Shown: one piece after another, positions 49,901 to 60,936 of the stretch
Layout of the letters: every line of letters starts with the position of its first letter
Numbering within the stretch: the first letter of the stretch is position 1
The notes under the pieces: model-generated
The model's input: only the letters and a program-made list of their open reading frames with translations
Databases searched by the model: none
Told to the model about the DNA's origin: nothing
From: Lottia gigantea
Taxonomy: Eukaryota > Mollusca > Gastropoda > Lottiidae
Length of the DNA: 64,000 nucleotides
Assembly: GCF_000327385.1 (NCBI RefSeq)
Contig: NW_008708358.1
Coordinates: 1,117,797-1,181,796, forward strand
Reading direction: 5' to 3'
Position numbers and translations under genes: made by a program

Positions 49901-51338
49901 AATTCTTATGGGTAAAAGATCTATTACAAAAATCTATACAATTATTCCATTAATCAGGATACGTTTATTTAAATTGAGAAGGTCAAATATTTTCCTTAAC
50001 TTCCCTAATTGATTTGGAAACTTATTTGCTATTATCCATTACAAAAATATCTGCTATACAATTATTCCATTAATCATGATACTTTTTTTTAAATTGTTAA
50101 GGTCAAATAGTTTCCTATACGTACCTTCATACTACCAGTAAGTAAAATAGTATTTTTCAATTCAATGTTTTGATGTATTAGTTTGATAATAGATAAAACT
50201 GAAGAATAAATATCACTTTCTTCCCTTTTCTCTAAAACCGACAGACACTGTGCTGAAATTAATAAATATTTGTCACATCTAAAGATTTCAGGTAATATTT
50301 GCCTATTTTTGGAGTGATAGACTAAATTCTGACCCAAGTAGGTTATAAAGAATTTATTTTAATAAAGATTCTCTTAAGATATTACTTAATGAAAAGACAT
50401 CATTAGTAATTCATGTTACGCTAGAAAAACATCGAAACATAGAAAATTTCTTTGCTTTGCTTTAATCTTCGAGCAATTTGCACAACATGGTAAATAAGTT
50501 TGTTCTTATGATTATAACTTACCATTCTGGCTGGTTCCTTGTCTCAATGTCTCATCAGAACTTTCATTTGAAGATAGAGTCTGAAATATTTTAAGAGTTT
50601 ATAAACCAAATTGACAAGAACGAGTATCAAGTGTTTAAGATTCATTTCTCATCAGGACCCTTGAAAATAACTTGCTTAACTCTCTGGTATTGGACATCTA
50701 TGTGCTGTGGGTTCAAATCCTCAAGGTTATTACTATATAATATTACTATTACTGATATTTTGTAAATATTTATTTTGTATGACATAAATAGAGAAAAATG
50801 ATATGCCACACCTAGTTCTCCTGAAAGTAGCCATGGTTGCATATGATAAGATCACGACTTTGTCAAGTTTTAACATTATCTTTAGTACATGAATGTAACC
50901 GTATCTCAAAGTATTGCATATATTGACCCTGATAATGGCTATAACAAAGCATTCAATTGCTGACACAACATTTATGTTATTAGTATCACATTAGCTTACA
51001 AATTGTGCAATACACATCCAAATAATTGTTTTACTAATTTGTTTTCAGACGATTCAGATGCTGCCAATATTGTCTGTTCTGTAGATCTTCAGACTGTCAT
51101 CCTACCCACTTGAACATTTTGTTTAATTGTTCATTAATTTGTTGCTGAACCATCTCATTCTAGATGAAAGTTTTTACATAAAAACAATTAACAACAGACA
51201 GAGTTTTACTGAAAAGAAAGTATGGTACCTCTTGAAATATTTCATCTTTTTGTTGATGGTATGATATGAGCCTAAAAACTGATTGTTTTAACATTGACCT
51301 ACTGTCTGGAGACAGATCACTCTTCCTCTTTCTTGTCT
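34866..51338 (-). CDS. FANCA: Fanconi anemia group A protein homologue (first exon missing)
   Basis: Forty-one exons trace about 1,400 codons; human FANCA has 1,455 residues and 43 exons. Strongest matches to the human protein, from memory: [16 protein letters not shown] with [11 protein letters not shown] (45118-45213), [17 protein letters not shown] (44058-44118), [12 protein letters not shown] (47246-47322), [15 protein letters not shown] (46579-46720) and [10 protein letters not shown] (45991-46124), all in the right order. Other exons include 51229-51338, 50125-50252, 43718-43844, 42275-42436, 41683-41867, 39047-39171, 38703-38805, 36353-36510 and 35755-35962. FANCA is an alpha-helical scaffold of the nuclear FA core complex that ubiquitinates FANCD2-FANCI in crosslink repair. 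The start exon upstream of 51,338 was not found. The junction between 39047-39171 and 38902-38956 does not close in frame as drawn. The last exons (from 37.8 kb on) are weakly conserved; the final one, 34866-35139, is open but its true end is uncertain. Confidence 0.9.
39480..39590 (+). repeat. Diverged copy of the dispersed repeat
   Basis: The stretch GGACCTTTAATATGCACAGC followed by CTGTAGAACACAATGTGTCAG parallels the tail of the copy at 34,190-34,390 (GGATCTTTAACGTCCATAGC). It lies in a FANCA intron. Confidence 0.4.
40371..41324 (+). repeat. Intronic minisatellite, about 20 units of 46-51 bp
   Basis: The unit is roughly CATTTCTTATATCTCCAACA followed by TACTAACATATACTACAATACAATTTAAAA in two parts. 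Two length classes alternate irregularly, one lacking a CTTAT block. Units are nearly identical, so the array is young. It lies in one FANCA intron, between the exons at 41452-41530 and 40043-40113. The unit contains several branch-point-like TACTAAC motifs on the plus strand, opposite to FANCA transcription. Confidence 0.95.
47031..47144. mobile_element. Foldback MITE, about 114 bp
   Basis: The left arm (CCTGGCCACGTATTCTCAAA, then ATCATCCTAGTGCTAAGATG) is repeated as its complement on the right with few mismatches, leaving a short central loop. It lies in a FANCA intron and has no coding capacity. Confidence 0.75.
49920..50117 (+). repeat. Local direct duplication, two copies of about 80 bp
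   Basis: Both copies contain ACAATTATTCCATTAATCA and AAGGTCAAATA, at about 49,920-50,000 and 50,039-50,117. The second copy ends within ten bases of the donor of the FANCA exon 50125-50252. Confidence 0.7.
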
Positions 51339-52685
51339 CTGAAATAAATGATTAAGTTCTTTTTTTTATCCTACTGACACATGCTTAATGAACTATAAGG
51401 CGATTTTTTCACAGGAGAGGAGCTGACAAAAAAGGGTTTCTGATGCCAAGGGACCCCAATTTCCAGAGGATGTAAATGTCGATTATCTCAAACGTAGAAT
51501 ACCCAGAAACATTTTTTTTGCTTAGAAGTTATTGGATGCGGCTGGAGTCAGATGTTCCGATCGGGAGCAGATATACATTGAGCAGTCGAAGATCGTTTTC
51601 AAAGATTTGCCAACTGTTAGATTGGTTTCCATTAGATCGAATGTGATAAAAGGGATAAAAAATAAATTAAGTAAATACCAAATAGATGGTTTAGATTGCT
51701 GCGCGCAGAAGAATTTGAGATTGACATTTTTCCAGCAAGCAAACGAGCAAACGTATGAAAATCGCAGGAAGTAATAATTCGCGCCAAATATTAAAAATAT
51801 TGGATTATTATAATAATGACATATTTATATTCTGAAACGAAAAATCATTATGAAATTCATAATTCATTATGTTTTAGCCTACTTTAATAAGATAATTTGG
51901 AATTTAAAGAGTAGCTTTATTATTTATAAGACAAATAATATTGTCAATGATTGCATTATGTGCCCGACATAACCATTTGAGACGGTTTTATCTTTTCACA
52001 GCCGAAGATCCCCTTCGACAGGCGGTAACTTTATAATACACGTAGATAGAATCAAACAAGTAACTGTCGAACTGGGTATCAGAGGTTGGAATAGAGGCCT
52101 AAATAAAAAATCTATAGCCTATGTAATAGACATAGAGTGCAAAGTGGTTGAACTATTCTTTTTTTTTTAAATCTTGATGGAATTAACAATGTGACATTGA
52201 TGACATTGTGAAATAAAGTAGTAGTAAATGTGGTGTAATTGATTTATGCCTCTCTTCTATTAAGTCATCAGCTAGATGTGGATGATATAGTTCGTACCGT
52301 TGCTAAACGAACATGTCATAAATATGTTGTCGGTTGACGACATTCAAAAATATATCCTAATAGAGGCTGGTATATCGGTCTTTAAGATTCGGACTATCAT
52401 ACAAGTATGAACTCTTTAGTACAGCGTAAATTGAGCAAAAACCTTTATTATTTTTCTCGTACGTGTTGAAATGTTCCAAAGATAATATTAAATGGTGAAA
52501 CTAAAATTGATTTCTGTTTGAAAGGAATCAAAGATAAATATGGGACGCATTTAATGTGGATTTTTAAGCAAATAAAAAAAATGGAAATTGATGTTGAATT
52601 ATTACACGCTGCTGTTGACAATTTTTTCCATCGAGTCAACAGTCGGTGTCTGGTATTCTCGCCATTCGTGGTTGTAAGTGTGAAA
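51339..52685. other. Head-to-head spacer between FANCA and the ionotropic receptor
   Basis: The FANCA initiator exon should be here but no minus-strand ATG exon with a good donor was convincing. The AT-rich remainder holds no supported gene. The plus-strand open frame 51,532-51,774 shows no known motif. Confidence 0.4.
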
Positions 52686-55600
52686 ATGTTTGCTGTACTT
52701 GTTCTTGTCACGTTCGGACTGGAGTTTACTATGACGATACAGAATGGTAAGTTGTAAGTTGATATTTGAATGTTTTTTTCTTCTTTTATGTCCGAGATTG
52801 GTTGATATCTAGTCGTATTGTTTACTCAGATCGTCATTCTGACTCACAGAGAGTGAGAGAAAAACTGCATTTTCAACGGTTGCTTGCAGACCAGAACGTA
52901 TCGGCGTTTGCAGTTGCCGCCAGTTCTAGCAGTATCCGACCGCCGAATTTAGCTGTCGGACTCAACCTTGATAACACTTGATAACGGCCAGTTGACGATT
53001 CTTAAGTCTTGAAATTGCAACATTTCAAATTTTTGCATAACCTTAGATGTGTCTAAGGCTTAGGAAATAAGGGTTAGGACATACATGCTAAAGCCTATGT
53101 GTGGTCCAGCCAAATTTACACTCATCTGAATTTTCCAGATACCAGTTTTAACGCAGTAACAGTAGATTTAGTGAAAGAGATTGTTATGAAATCAGATGAA
53201 AATGATGTTTTAATTTTTATGTATGACTCTGAAGGTATGTCGGGTGTAGAATATGTGGAGGCTTACTATAGAAGCAATGAAAGCAGTGGCGGCGTACAGG
53301 GGTGGGGGGGGGGGGGGCATTTGCCCCCTAGAAATGTACTTTGCACCCCCAGTATCCCCACTTCATTTTCAACAAATCTAAATGTCTACCTTTATTCTCC
53401 AAAATTTGGCGAAAATTTGAATTCAGCCTCAGCAGTCCCCCCACCCCCTTGACTCAGCCTGCGCCGCCACTAAAAGTATGTCATTCTTTCCAATCAAAGA
53501 GTTATTTTGAGGCATAATGAAATTAATCTCAACACCTTGCAAGGAGACCATCCACCACTGTTCTTACAAATGAATTCCCAAATATTTGGACTCTTTGCCC
53601 TCTTTTTCTACCATTGGCGCCCAATATTACAGTAATATCCTTTAATTCACGAGTAGCAAACTGAAAGTTTATATGTTTTGACGCAGAATTCAGGACAAGG
53701 AATGTTTTTCTCTTTTTCCAGCAAATAATGAGTCAAGAATCTGGCTAGATATAGATTTCCATAAATATTTTCTTCTGGCCGTCGATACAATGTCAGAAGG
53801 CGAAGCTATCAACTGCTTGAGAAGTATCGCAATTCAAAATAGCGGAAAATATATGCAATTTGTGGTTCTTACATCTGACGAGCTGATCATCAACATTTTA
53901 CAATTGGTAGGAAGAAACTGTTTCGTATTTTTACGAGTTGAAGTCCGTCTCTTATCAATATAGCCAAACTTGTAACTGGGTGTGTTTCTTGATGTCCTTG
54001 ACCCAGTGGTAAAGATTTGGTCATATGATTCTACACTGTGGAACTTTACGTAAAGGAGACCGATTTAAGGAAGGTGCAGTGGAAGGGTCGGGGGGTGTGG
54101 TGCTTATAAAGATGAAGAGGCGGGGAACTGGTCATGTGTGTTCAAGGAATCCACGCTCAACACCATGTACCTATCATGCCAGGATACCATGGCAAAGGAG
54201 TGTCAGGAATTGATTTTTATGAATTAGAGCATATGTACAAGAAAATATTCTGTTTTTTTAATGTACCGAGGAGTTGTAGTTTTAAAATATTATATAAAAC
54301 ACGTGCTCATTTAGGCCTAATTATGTTTGTAGATCAACAGAATCGATGAAAATTCCAATAAAACTATTAATATACGCCACTGGTCGAAATGGATTATATT
54401 CGAGAGAGAAATTGATATTGGCCTACTTATGGCGACAGTTCAAGTATTTGATAATCTGTTTGTCATCCATACCGATACACAGGTGTGTTTCAAAAGTTTG
54501 ATCTGTAACAAAATCTGAAATTATATATGGAATATTTAAATATAGAATTATACTGAGGCCAAGAAAGGTAGAATCATAAGCACTTTTCTTGATTCACGGA
54601 ATGCAGCAATTTGGTTGCATTTTATGATAGCGAATACAGCCGACAGAACCTCTGAAAGACTGTAAATATTATGGCTTATCGTTTGTGTCGAGGTATTAGT
54701 TCATAATAGCTTAACATTGTGAAGATGGAGGGTGGGGGATTAGTTGAGACCCTTCGAATTAGGCATTAACGCCAAGAAACAAGATGACCATAATTAAGAA
54801 TTTTACCTTTTCATTGTAGAAAAGCTGTAGAGGAGCAGCAACATTGTTGATATCCAAGGCTGGGCCAAAATTTTGTTATGTTAACATATCTAGTGGTTAT
54901 GATCCTGGGCTTGCATTCCCTAATATGGTAAATGGTTATAACGGTCGTCACATTAAGGTTCTAACTAAATTGGTAAAGTATTTACAGACTTAATGATAGA
55001 GATTTTGTATAAAGGTGCGAAAAACGACGTACGGTCCATATACAGTAGTGTGATAAGTGTGATTACGCTTCATCTTTTTTCTACTGTATCTACAATGACG
55101 CTCTTGTTGTAATAACTTTCACTTCTGACCACAACTGCGACTATATATCATTTTGAAAAATATTTGAAATATAATTACGACTGCAAATCTTTTGCAGTTT
55201 TGTTTAAAGGACAGGACATAAACGCTGTCGTTGCTTGGCATTCAGCGGCTCACAGCAATAATATCTTTATAATCTGTCTTTTCAGTGGCCATCATTCATT
55301 GACGAAAAACACGAGAATGGATCAGTAAAGCTCGTTGGGTATTTGGTAGATTTGATGGATATTATTTCTAGTACTTTAAACTTTACGTGAGTGAAGCAAT
55401 TTCAATAAAGCTGAATTTAAAATCGATTTTCAACCAAGTCACTGGAATACTAATGACATTTTGAATAAAGTTATCATATCAGGCCCCTGCATTTAATATA
55501 GTTTATCTACCATCTACGAAGTCGAATCTTTTTTTTTGTGAATTTAGGTATTCATTCTACGATGATATTGAAAGTGATTGGGCTGGTATTATAAATGGAA

Positions 55601-58204
55601 CAAAAACAGGCCTATTCTACAAAATACAAAGCGGGGTAAGCCAAAATTCACTTCATTCGTTTTTTCGTTTGGTCGTTCATTCTTTCATCTCTTTTTTGAT
55701 GAGAAAAGAATGTGCGGAATATTTATTCATTCATTGTTTTTTGAGAAATGGATATGCGGAACATCTGCAAATAACCCAAGATGAAGACCCTTAATCCAAA
55801 TTTCTAAATAAAGCGTCTGCTCCACCCTTAGGCCTGCACATTTGGGAGAATCAAACCCTCCCTTCCCCGAAATGTAACAGAGGAATCGGATGTTAACTAA
55901 TTTAATGCTCATTTTATTTAATCTTGTCCAATATATTTGCCGATATGCTTTTCTTCAATGGGACTGATTTATGCTTTTATTTTAGGATCATGATATCTTA
56001 TGTGCACCATCATCTGTTACTCAAGATCGTCTTCAGATTCTGGACTATGTATTACCAATGCATTTTACCGATACCGTAATGCCAACTTATAGATTAAAAC
56101 CTGCAGAATCATTGAAAATGATCTATACCAAGCCATTCCAACTGCAAGTATGGTTAATTGTTTTTGCCACATTTTCGGGATTCTGTATAATCTTCTGGTT
56201 ACAAGAGAAATACCACCCTTACTACCAATCTGGGTACAGCATGCAATTAAAGAATCTGGTTTTTGACGTGTTGCGCATTCTTCTAAATCAAGGTTTGTTA
56301 TCTATGGCACTTTATCTTCAATTTTCGGAAATTACTTCGCCGTTTTATTTGGTGTGTTTTGAAACTTATAGTCTAAGAGAATGAATGTTAAAGAGACAAT
56401 TGCTCACTGCTCACAGTGCTCTTGTGGTATACTTTATCCTTTCAGGTGGCGCTCTGGAGGTTGGTTCACTTTCCGGCAGAATTTCCCTGTCATTTTTCTG
56501 GATATTTTGTGTGATAATAGCAGCTGTATATAAAGGCAATCTAGTTGCTTTCTTCACTGATAAACGAACGTCTGAATATTTCAAAGATCTAAATGATGTC
56601 TACAACAGCGATTATAAAATCGGATTAGTGACTCCTGCTGCCTACACTATATCTTTAAAAGTAATGTATTGTATTCTTAATGTAAAGTTGAATATGGTGT
56701 GCCAGTCAATATTATTTGACATCCCATCAACCTTTATATTAAGCTCTTCACAAATGCTTACTTTCTATCAATATAAAACTGTATATGATTAATTGGAAGA
56801 GCTCATTGATTTTGTTAGCTTTTTGACTTTTAGATTGTTATTTAGTTAAAGATGTATATTCGGGATGAACTATACACTTCATCGGTACGAAACGAGAAGT
56901 GTACGGTTTTGTATGGACTTGAGTGATGGCACTTCACAAAACACCAACATTGATGTTTTTTGCTAGTTTTGTGAAGATGAATATCAAAGAATCAAAACAA
57001 ATTCCACATTCCCTAGTTCTAGATCTTAAAGCTGTATACTGGCAGTTAGGTATAGTTCATATAAAATGTACACATTTCGATAGTGTAAAAAGAAGACGCA
57101 TTTATCGGTCTGAAGCTGTATATTATTCCCTTCTCAGCTTTACAACAATTAAATGCATAGAGTTCTGGAATTCTAAACCATATCATCTTGATCGACATTT
57201 AAATCGCTTACTGTTATACTTTTAACACAGTCGATGCAAAATATATAATTCAAACAGTATAACTGAAATTCATTACATATTTCATTTTTACAGAAATCAA
57301 AGGATCCATTCTTACAGAAATTTAGTGCAAAATTAGAAAGATATGGTAAGGAAGACCCTGATTCCAAAAGCTCTAATAACAGTATACACTTAGCACGGGT
57401 ATTGGCCGGTGATTATGTGTATATTTCTGATTATGCCTCTGTATCGTATATCTATGTGAACAACTGTGATATTGTGTTGATGGAAGATGTGTATTATCAA
57501 CAATATGGACTAGCAGTAGCTAAAGGCTCTCCTTTGATATATGATCTGGAAAGAGTGTAAGTATGCACTTTATAAAATTTAAAACACATCATTAGAAAGA
57601 TGATGATGATGTTATGCCTAGTGGCGGCGCCAGCCTACCAACACTAGGGGCACAAATAGGGGGTGAGGGGACCACTCTAAGGGGGGAACTGGCTAAATTG
57701 GAGGGGGGGGGGGCTGTTTCAAAATGTCACAGCTCCCTATGGAGCGTCTAAAAAAAAATTCGGTGCATTTTGACATCGGTTTAGTGCCAAAACGTCTAAA
57801 TATCATATTCAAATTTTAGAGTCAGAAATAAGGCGGGGGTACAATTTGGGGTGCAAAAACTTTTTCCAGACAAATGTACCAACCCCCACCGTCCTCGTAT
57901 GCGCTAAATAGTGATGATGTAATGAATCTTAAGTTTAATTCATTCTTCGTCAAAATGCTGCTACTAATTTAAATATTACCTTTTCAGAATGCGATCTCTG
58001 ACAACTGGGGGTATTCTTGATGTCTCGACAAAGAAATGGTGGCCACAAAGACGTAAAGGATTTTGTGATACACCCATGACTGCCAAAGAAATAGAAATGC
58101 ATGATGTTACAGTTCTGTTAATATTCATATCCAGCTGCCTTGCTCTATGTTCATTTGTTTTACTGTTAGAAATTTTACACAAAAGAGTAAAAATTCGTGT
58201 GTAA
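52686..58204 (+). CDS. Ionotropic receptor (IR family of glutamate-receptor-like channels)
   Basis: Eleven exons close in frame to 611 residues: 52686-52746, 53139-53234, 53722-53906, 54333-54482, 54820-54972, 55286-55386, 55548-55635, 55986-56292, 56446-56660, 57294-57556 and 57988-58204. Residues 1-20 are a signal peptide (MFAVLVLVTFGLEFTM). Residues 21-215 form a short N-terminal region, much smaller than the roughly 400-residue amino-terminal domain of AMPA or NMDA receptors. The ligand-binding lobe S1 keeps the carboxylate-binding Arg (Arg293 in VTQDRLQILDY). M1 is about 333-350. The pore loop ends GSLSGRI and M3 carries AVYKGNLVAFFT in place of SYTANLAAFLT. Lobe S2 keeps an acidic ligand contact (Asp498 in YISDYASVSY) and the family pattern YGLAVAKGSPL. 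M4 is about 580-600. In protostomes IRs are chemosensory cation channels. I cannot assign a named IR subtype. Confidence 0.93.
53285..53471. repeat. Short element with agtggcggcg / cgccgccact ends
   Basis: A 10-bp perfect inverted repeat bounds 187 bp that include a G-run of about 14 and C-rich runs. It lies in intron 2 of the receptor gene. A longer relative lies at 57,620-57,905. It is non-coding; it looks like a dispersed small transposon. Confidence 0.6.
57620..57905. repeat. Second, diverged copy of the agtggcggcg element
   Basis: Starts AGTGGCGGCG, contains several G-runs, and ends in a C-rich tract before GTCCTCGTATGCGCT. The right end no longer mirrors the left one well. It lies in the last intron of the receptor gene. 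Confidence 0.5.
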
Positions 58205-59202
58205 TGTCAATTTTTCTTTGGAGGGTGGGTAGTAGGTGTTTTTATTATCCGGTTAGTTTGTTCTGTTGAAGATTGTCGTTGATACGTTATCTTTGTCGGA
58301 ATGTTAGAAACTTAAAACAATGTAACAAGAATAACTCAAAAATATGTAAATATTTGAGTGAAAGAAAGAAAAAATACTGTCAAAGTTGCAATGGGTTTGC
58401 TGATTTTCATTATGGTCTAAAAGTAAAACTAAATGTAACGAGAAACAGTTTTGACAATTGTATTCAGTTTATGGGGGAGGGGGTCTATAGACATTGTTTT
58501 GAGCCTGCTTTTTTGCATTTAGTATACAGAAGTATTCAAAATAAAAATTTATATCTTTTACTCAAATAAAAAAAAATAAACCACGATTGAAAGTGGAGCA
58601 GTAAAAATACTGTACGAAGGTTAAATCTAGCCCTCAGGTGAATACATTGTGATTTTAATATAGATTATGCAGTATTTTTTAGGAAATTAAAACAACTTAA
58701 ATGATCAATCCAGCAAGAAAGTGGAAAGATATTTTCTTTTCCATGTTTTTGTTGCTGCAAATTCAGACTCGCGTGAAATTATTACCTTTTATAAAAATCT
58801 ATCTTAATGTATGACCTAATCATAGCGCTATTCTTTCAAAAAAATCAAAACATTTCCTTTTTGTACCAGAATTATAAAATTAGTATATCTAATGGGAGGT
58901 GCTCTTTTAGCTATAACATTGATGATAAACCGTACAGATATAGTAACGCCCACGTTACTTTAAGTGTTGATGTAATCAATATATTTTAATGAATTTTTAT
59001 TAAATTATTATAAAAACTTTTTTTTTTATATTAAGTACATAAACAACAAACACCCATAATATTCCAATAGTCTCTATTATAATTCAGAACACGCGGTGCC
59101 AGCAAGTGAGAACTGATAACTTCAGGCGAAAGTCTATATTGCATATCCATATTAATTGACAGAACTGGAGCTCGCAGACAGTGAAAGTCTTGTTGTCTAG
59201 TA

Positions 59203-59725
59203 TGTTAAAGGGATTGTAAAGAGGTTTCCTAATTTTTTTATATGTATCGGTAGCACGATAGCAAGAATTTGCACCATTCCAATTTTCAATCATCAATGTG
59301 ATGTCATCAAACACTGGGGGCCATATGCAGCGCTCGTACTTTACCTAAACGTTGGCTAAAGTTAGACATAAGTCGAACTTCAGATATGCACCGGTCGATC
59401 TTTACGGAAGTCCTGCTTAAATTTGACTATCAAATGTAGAAAATGAAAGCCTTAATCCCAACTTTGTAAAGTTCGACTTTAGCCAAAGTTCAACTTTAGT
59501 CAAGGTAAGAGCGCTGCATACGGCCCTTGGTGTAAGTGGAATTGCAGAAACCACCATGTGCCTTAAGCAACGTTACATGATAATGATGAGATGAGATTAA
59601 TCGTACCTTTGCTTAAGGAACAAGATGTCTGTTTGCAAATTGGAATGGTGCAAATTGATGCTATCATTGTCCCTAAAACATATATAAAGGTTAGAAAACC
59701 TCTTTATGATCCCTTTAAAGTATGC
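59203..59725. repeat. Inverted duplication, arms of about 85 bp
   Basis: The left arm 59,203-59,286 read on the minus strand and the right arm 59,637-59,725 read on the plus strand share TTGGAATGGTGCAAATT and ACCTCTTTA(C/T)(A/G)ATCCCTTTAA. Both arms stay open in the same frame and give similar peptides (TYKKIRKPLYNPFN and TYIKVRKPLYDPFK). They flank the MITE at 59,318-59,526. This may be two inverted fragments of one exon, or the outer part of a larger foldback element. Confidence 0.7.
59318..59526. mobile_element. Foldback MITE, 209 bp
   Basis: Left end GGGCCATATGCAGCGCTC and right end GAGCGCTGCATACGGCCC are inverted copies with one mismatch. The arms continue inward with GGCTAAAGTTAGAC against GACTTTAGCC, so most of it can fold back. 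No coding capacity. Target-site duplication not clear. Confidence 0.8.
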
Positions 59726-60848
59726 AGTTTATACCAATATCAATTTGCAAACCTGGACACTGATCACAAAATATCTCACGATCTGTCTTGTGTTATTTCT
59801 CAATGTAAAATTCAGCACTTAACGACAAATTATAATTGTATGATTTTATCTGGAACAGGGACCTGGGATACAGTTTGAACATATGATTATGCAATGTATT
59901 CAAAGGCATAAGGACAAAATTTAAAAAAACGATTTAAAGATCATTTCGTACATAACAGGTCATAAGTAAATTATTTGACTTTGACAGATAGTCAAGTGGT
60001 TTCCTTTTTATTGTACTTTTTATTGTTGCTTCAGACTGAAATTTGACCGAATCTAATAAGCAATGAGACAACCCACCTAACCTATCGTATTCGTGACTTA
60101 TACGGTAGGTAAATTTCACAATCCGACAAAACTTAATGAGTTTGACACGAAGTGGGTCAAATATTTGTCATGGATCGTTCAAGATGGAACGAAATGGCAA
60201 GTACGTAAAAGGAATATGAAACATGAAACAAAGTTAATGTTTTGCAGATAGAAATATAAACGTTAGTATAATAATTATAAAGTAAAATCTACGGTATGAC
60301 TCCTACGCCTTTCGTCCTTTTTCCTTCGAGCAATTTTTTTTTTTAAAGTAGATGAAAACACACTGTTTATTTCATATCTGATAAAGGTGAAAATAGCAGG
60401 GTTTTTTTTTGTTAAATTCACGATCAGCACTTTTCCCACCGAACGACATGACGATAGCATGCCTAAAGATTTATAACATATATTCATATATTATGGGCTT
60501 TGAGCATGCTATGCCAATGACGTCACATAGCTTAATATGGTCATTAGTATTATTTACGCCATAAAGCTTGGACTACTGAACCTGATGACGGTATCGTTTC
60601 CGATTACTCAATACATGACCTACCCTTTAGCGATTATTTCATGCTCAGCAGACGGTGAAAAGTCTTTTCATAAACCAACCCTTTTAACAGCTATGTACGA
60701 AACATGTGAGTCATTCACTTAATGATCCCCTCAAAACATTTGATTCATTGATAACTTTTCTCTTGAATTACAAAAACACAATAAAACACAAATTTCACCT
60801 TAAAATAATGACCGATAACTATCTGTATGACGTCATGGTATTTACCTG

Positions 60849-60855
60849 TATAAAA
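60849..60855 (+). promoter_or_regulatory. TATA box of the meteorin-like gene
   Basis: TATAAAA stands 82 bases before the ATG at 60,937, so transcription would start near 60,880 and leave a leader of about 55 bases. It is the only well-placed TATA box I found ahead of a gene in the window. Confidence 0.6.
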
Positions 60856-60936
60856 TCTTGAACAGCATGATGTCAAATTACTTGTGATACTTACTTCTTG
60901 AAAATAACGTTGCTGGTTCAACATAGGGAATACAAG

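Larger units (their letters stand above)
58205..60936. other. Spacer between the receptor and the meteorin-like gene
   Basis: AT-rich, with the inverted elements at 59,203-59,725 listed separately. Open frames such as 58,273-58,569 show no domain or splice support. Confidence 0.5.

Noticed and set aside
52448-52711. Minus-strand frame as the missing FANCA first exon
   Set aside because: It is antisense to the receptor's signal-peptide exon, shows no resemblance to the FANCA N-terminus and has no fitting donor.
59591-59878. Small plus-strand gene
   Set aside because: Its only conserved part is one arm of an inverted duplication; no splice sites, signal or domain support it.
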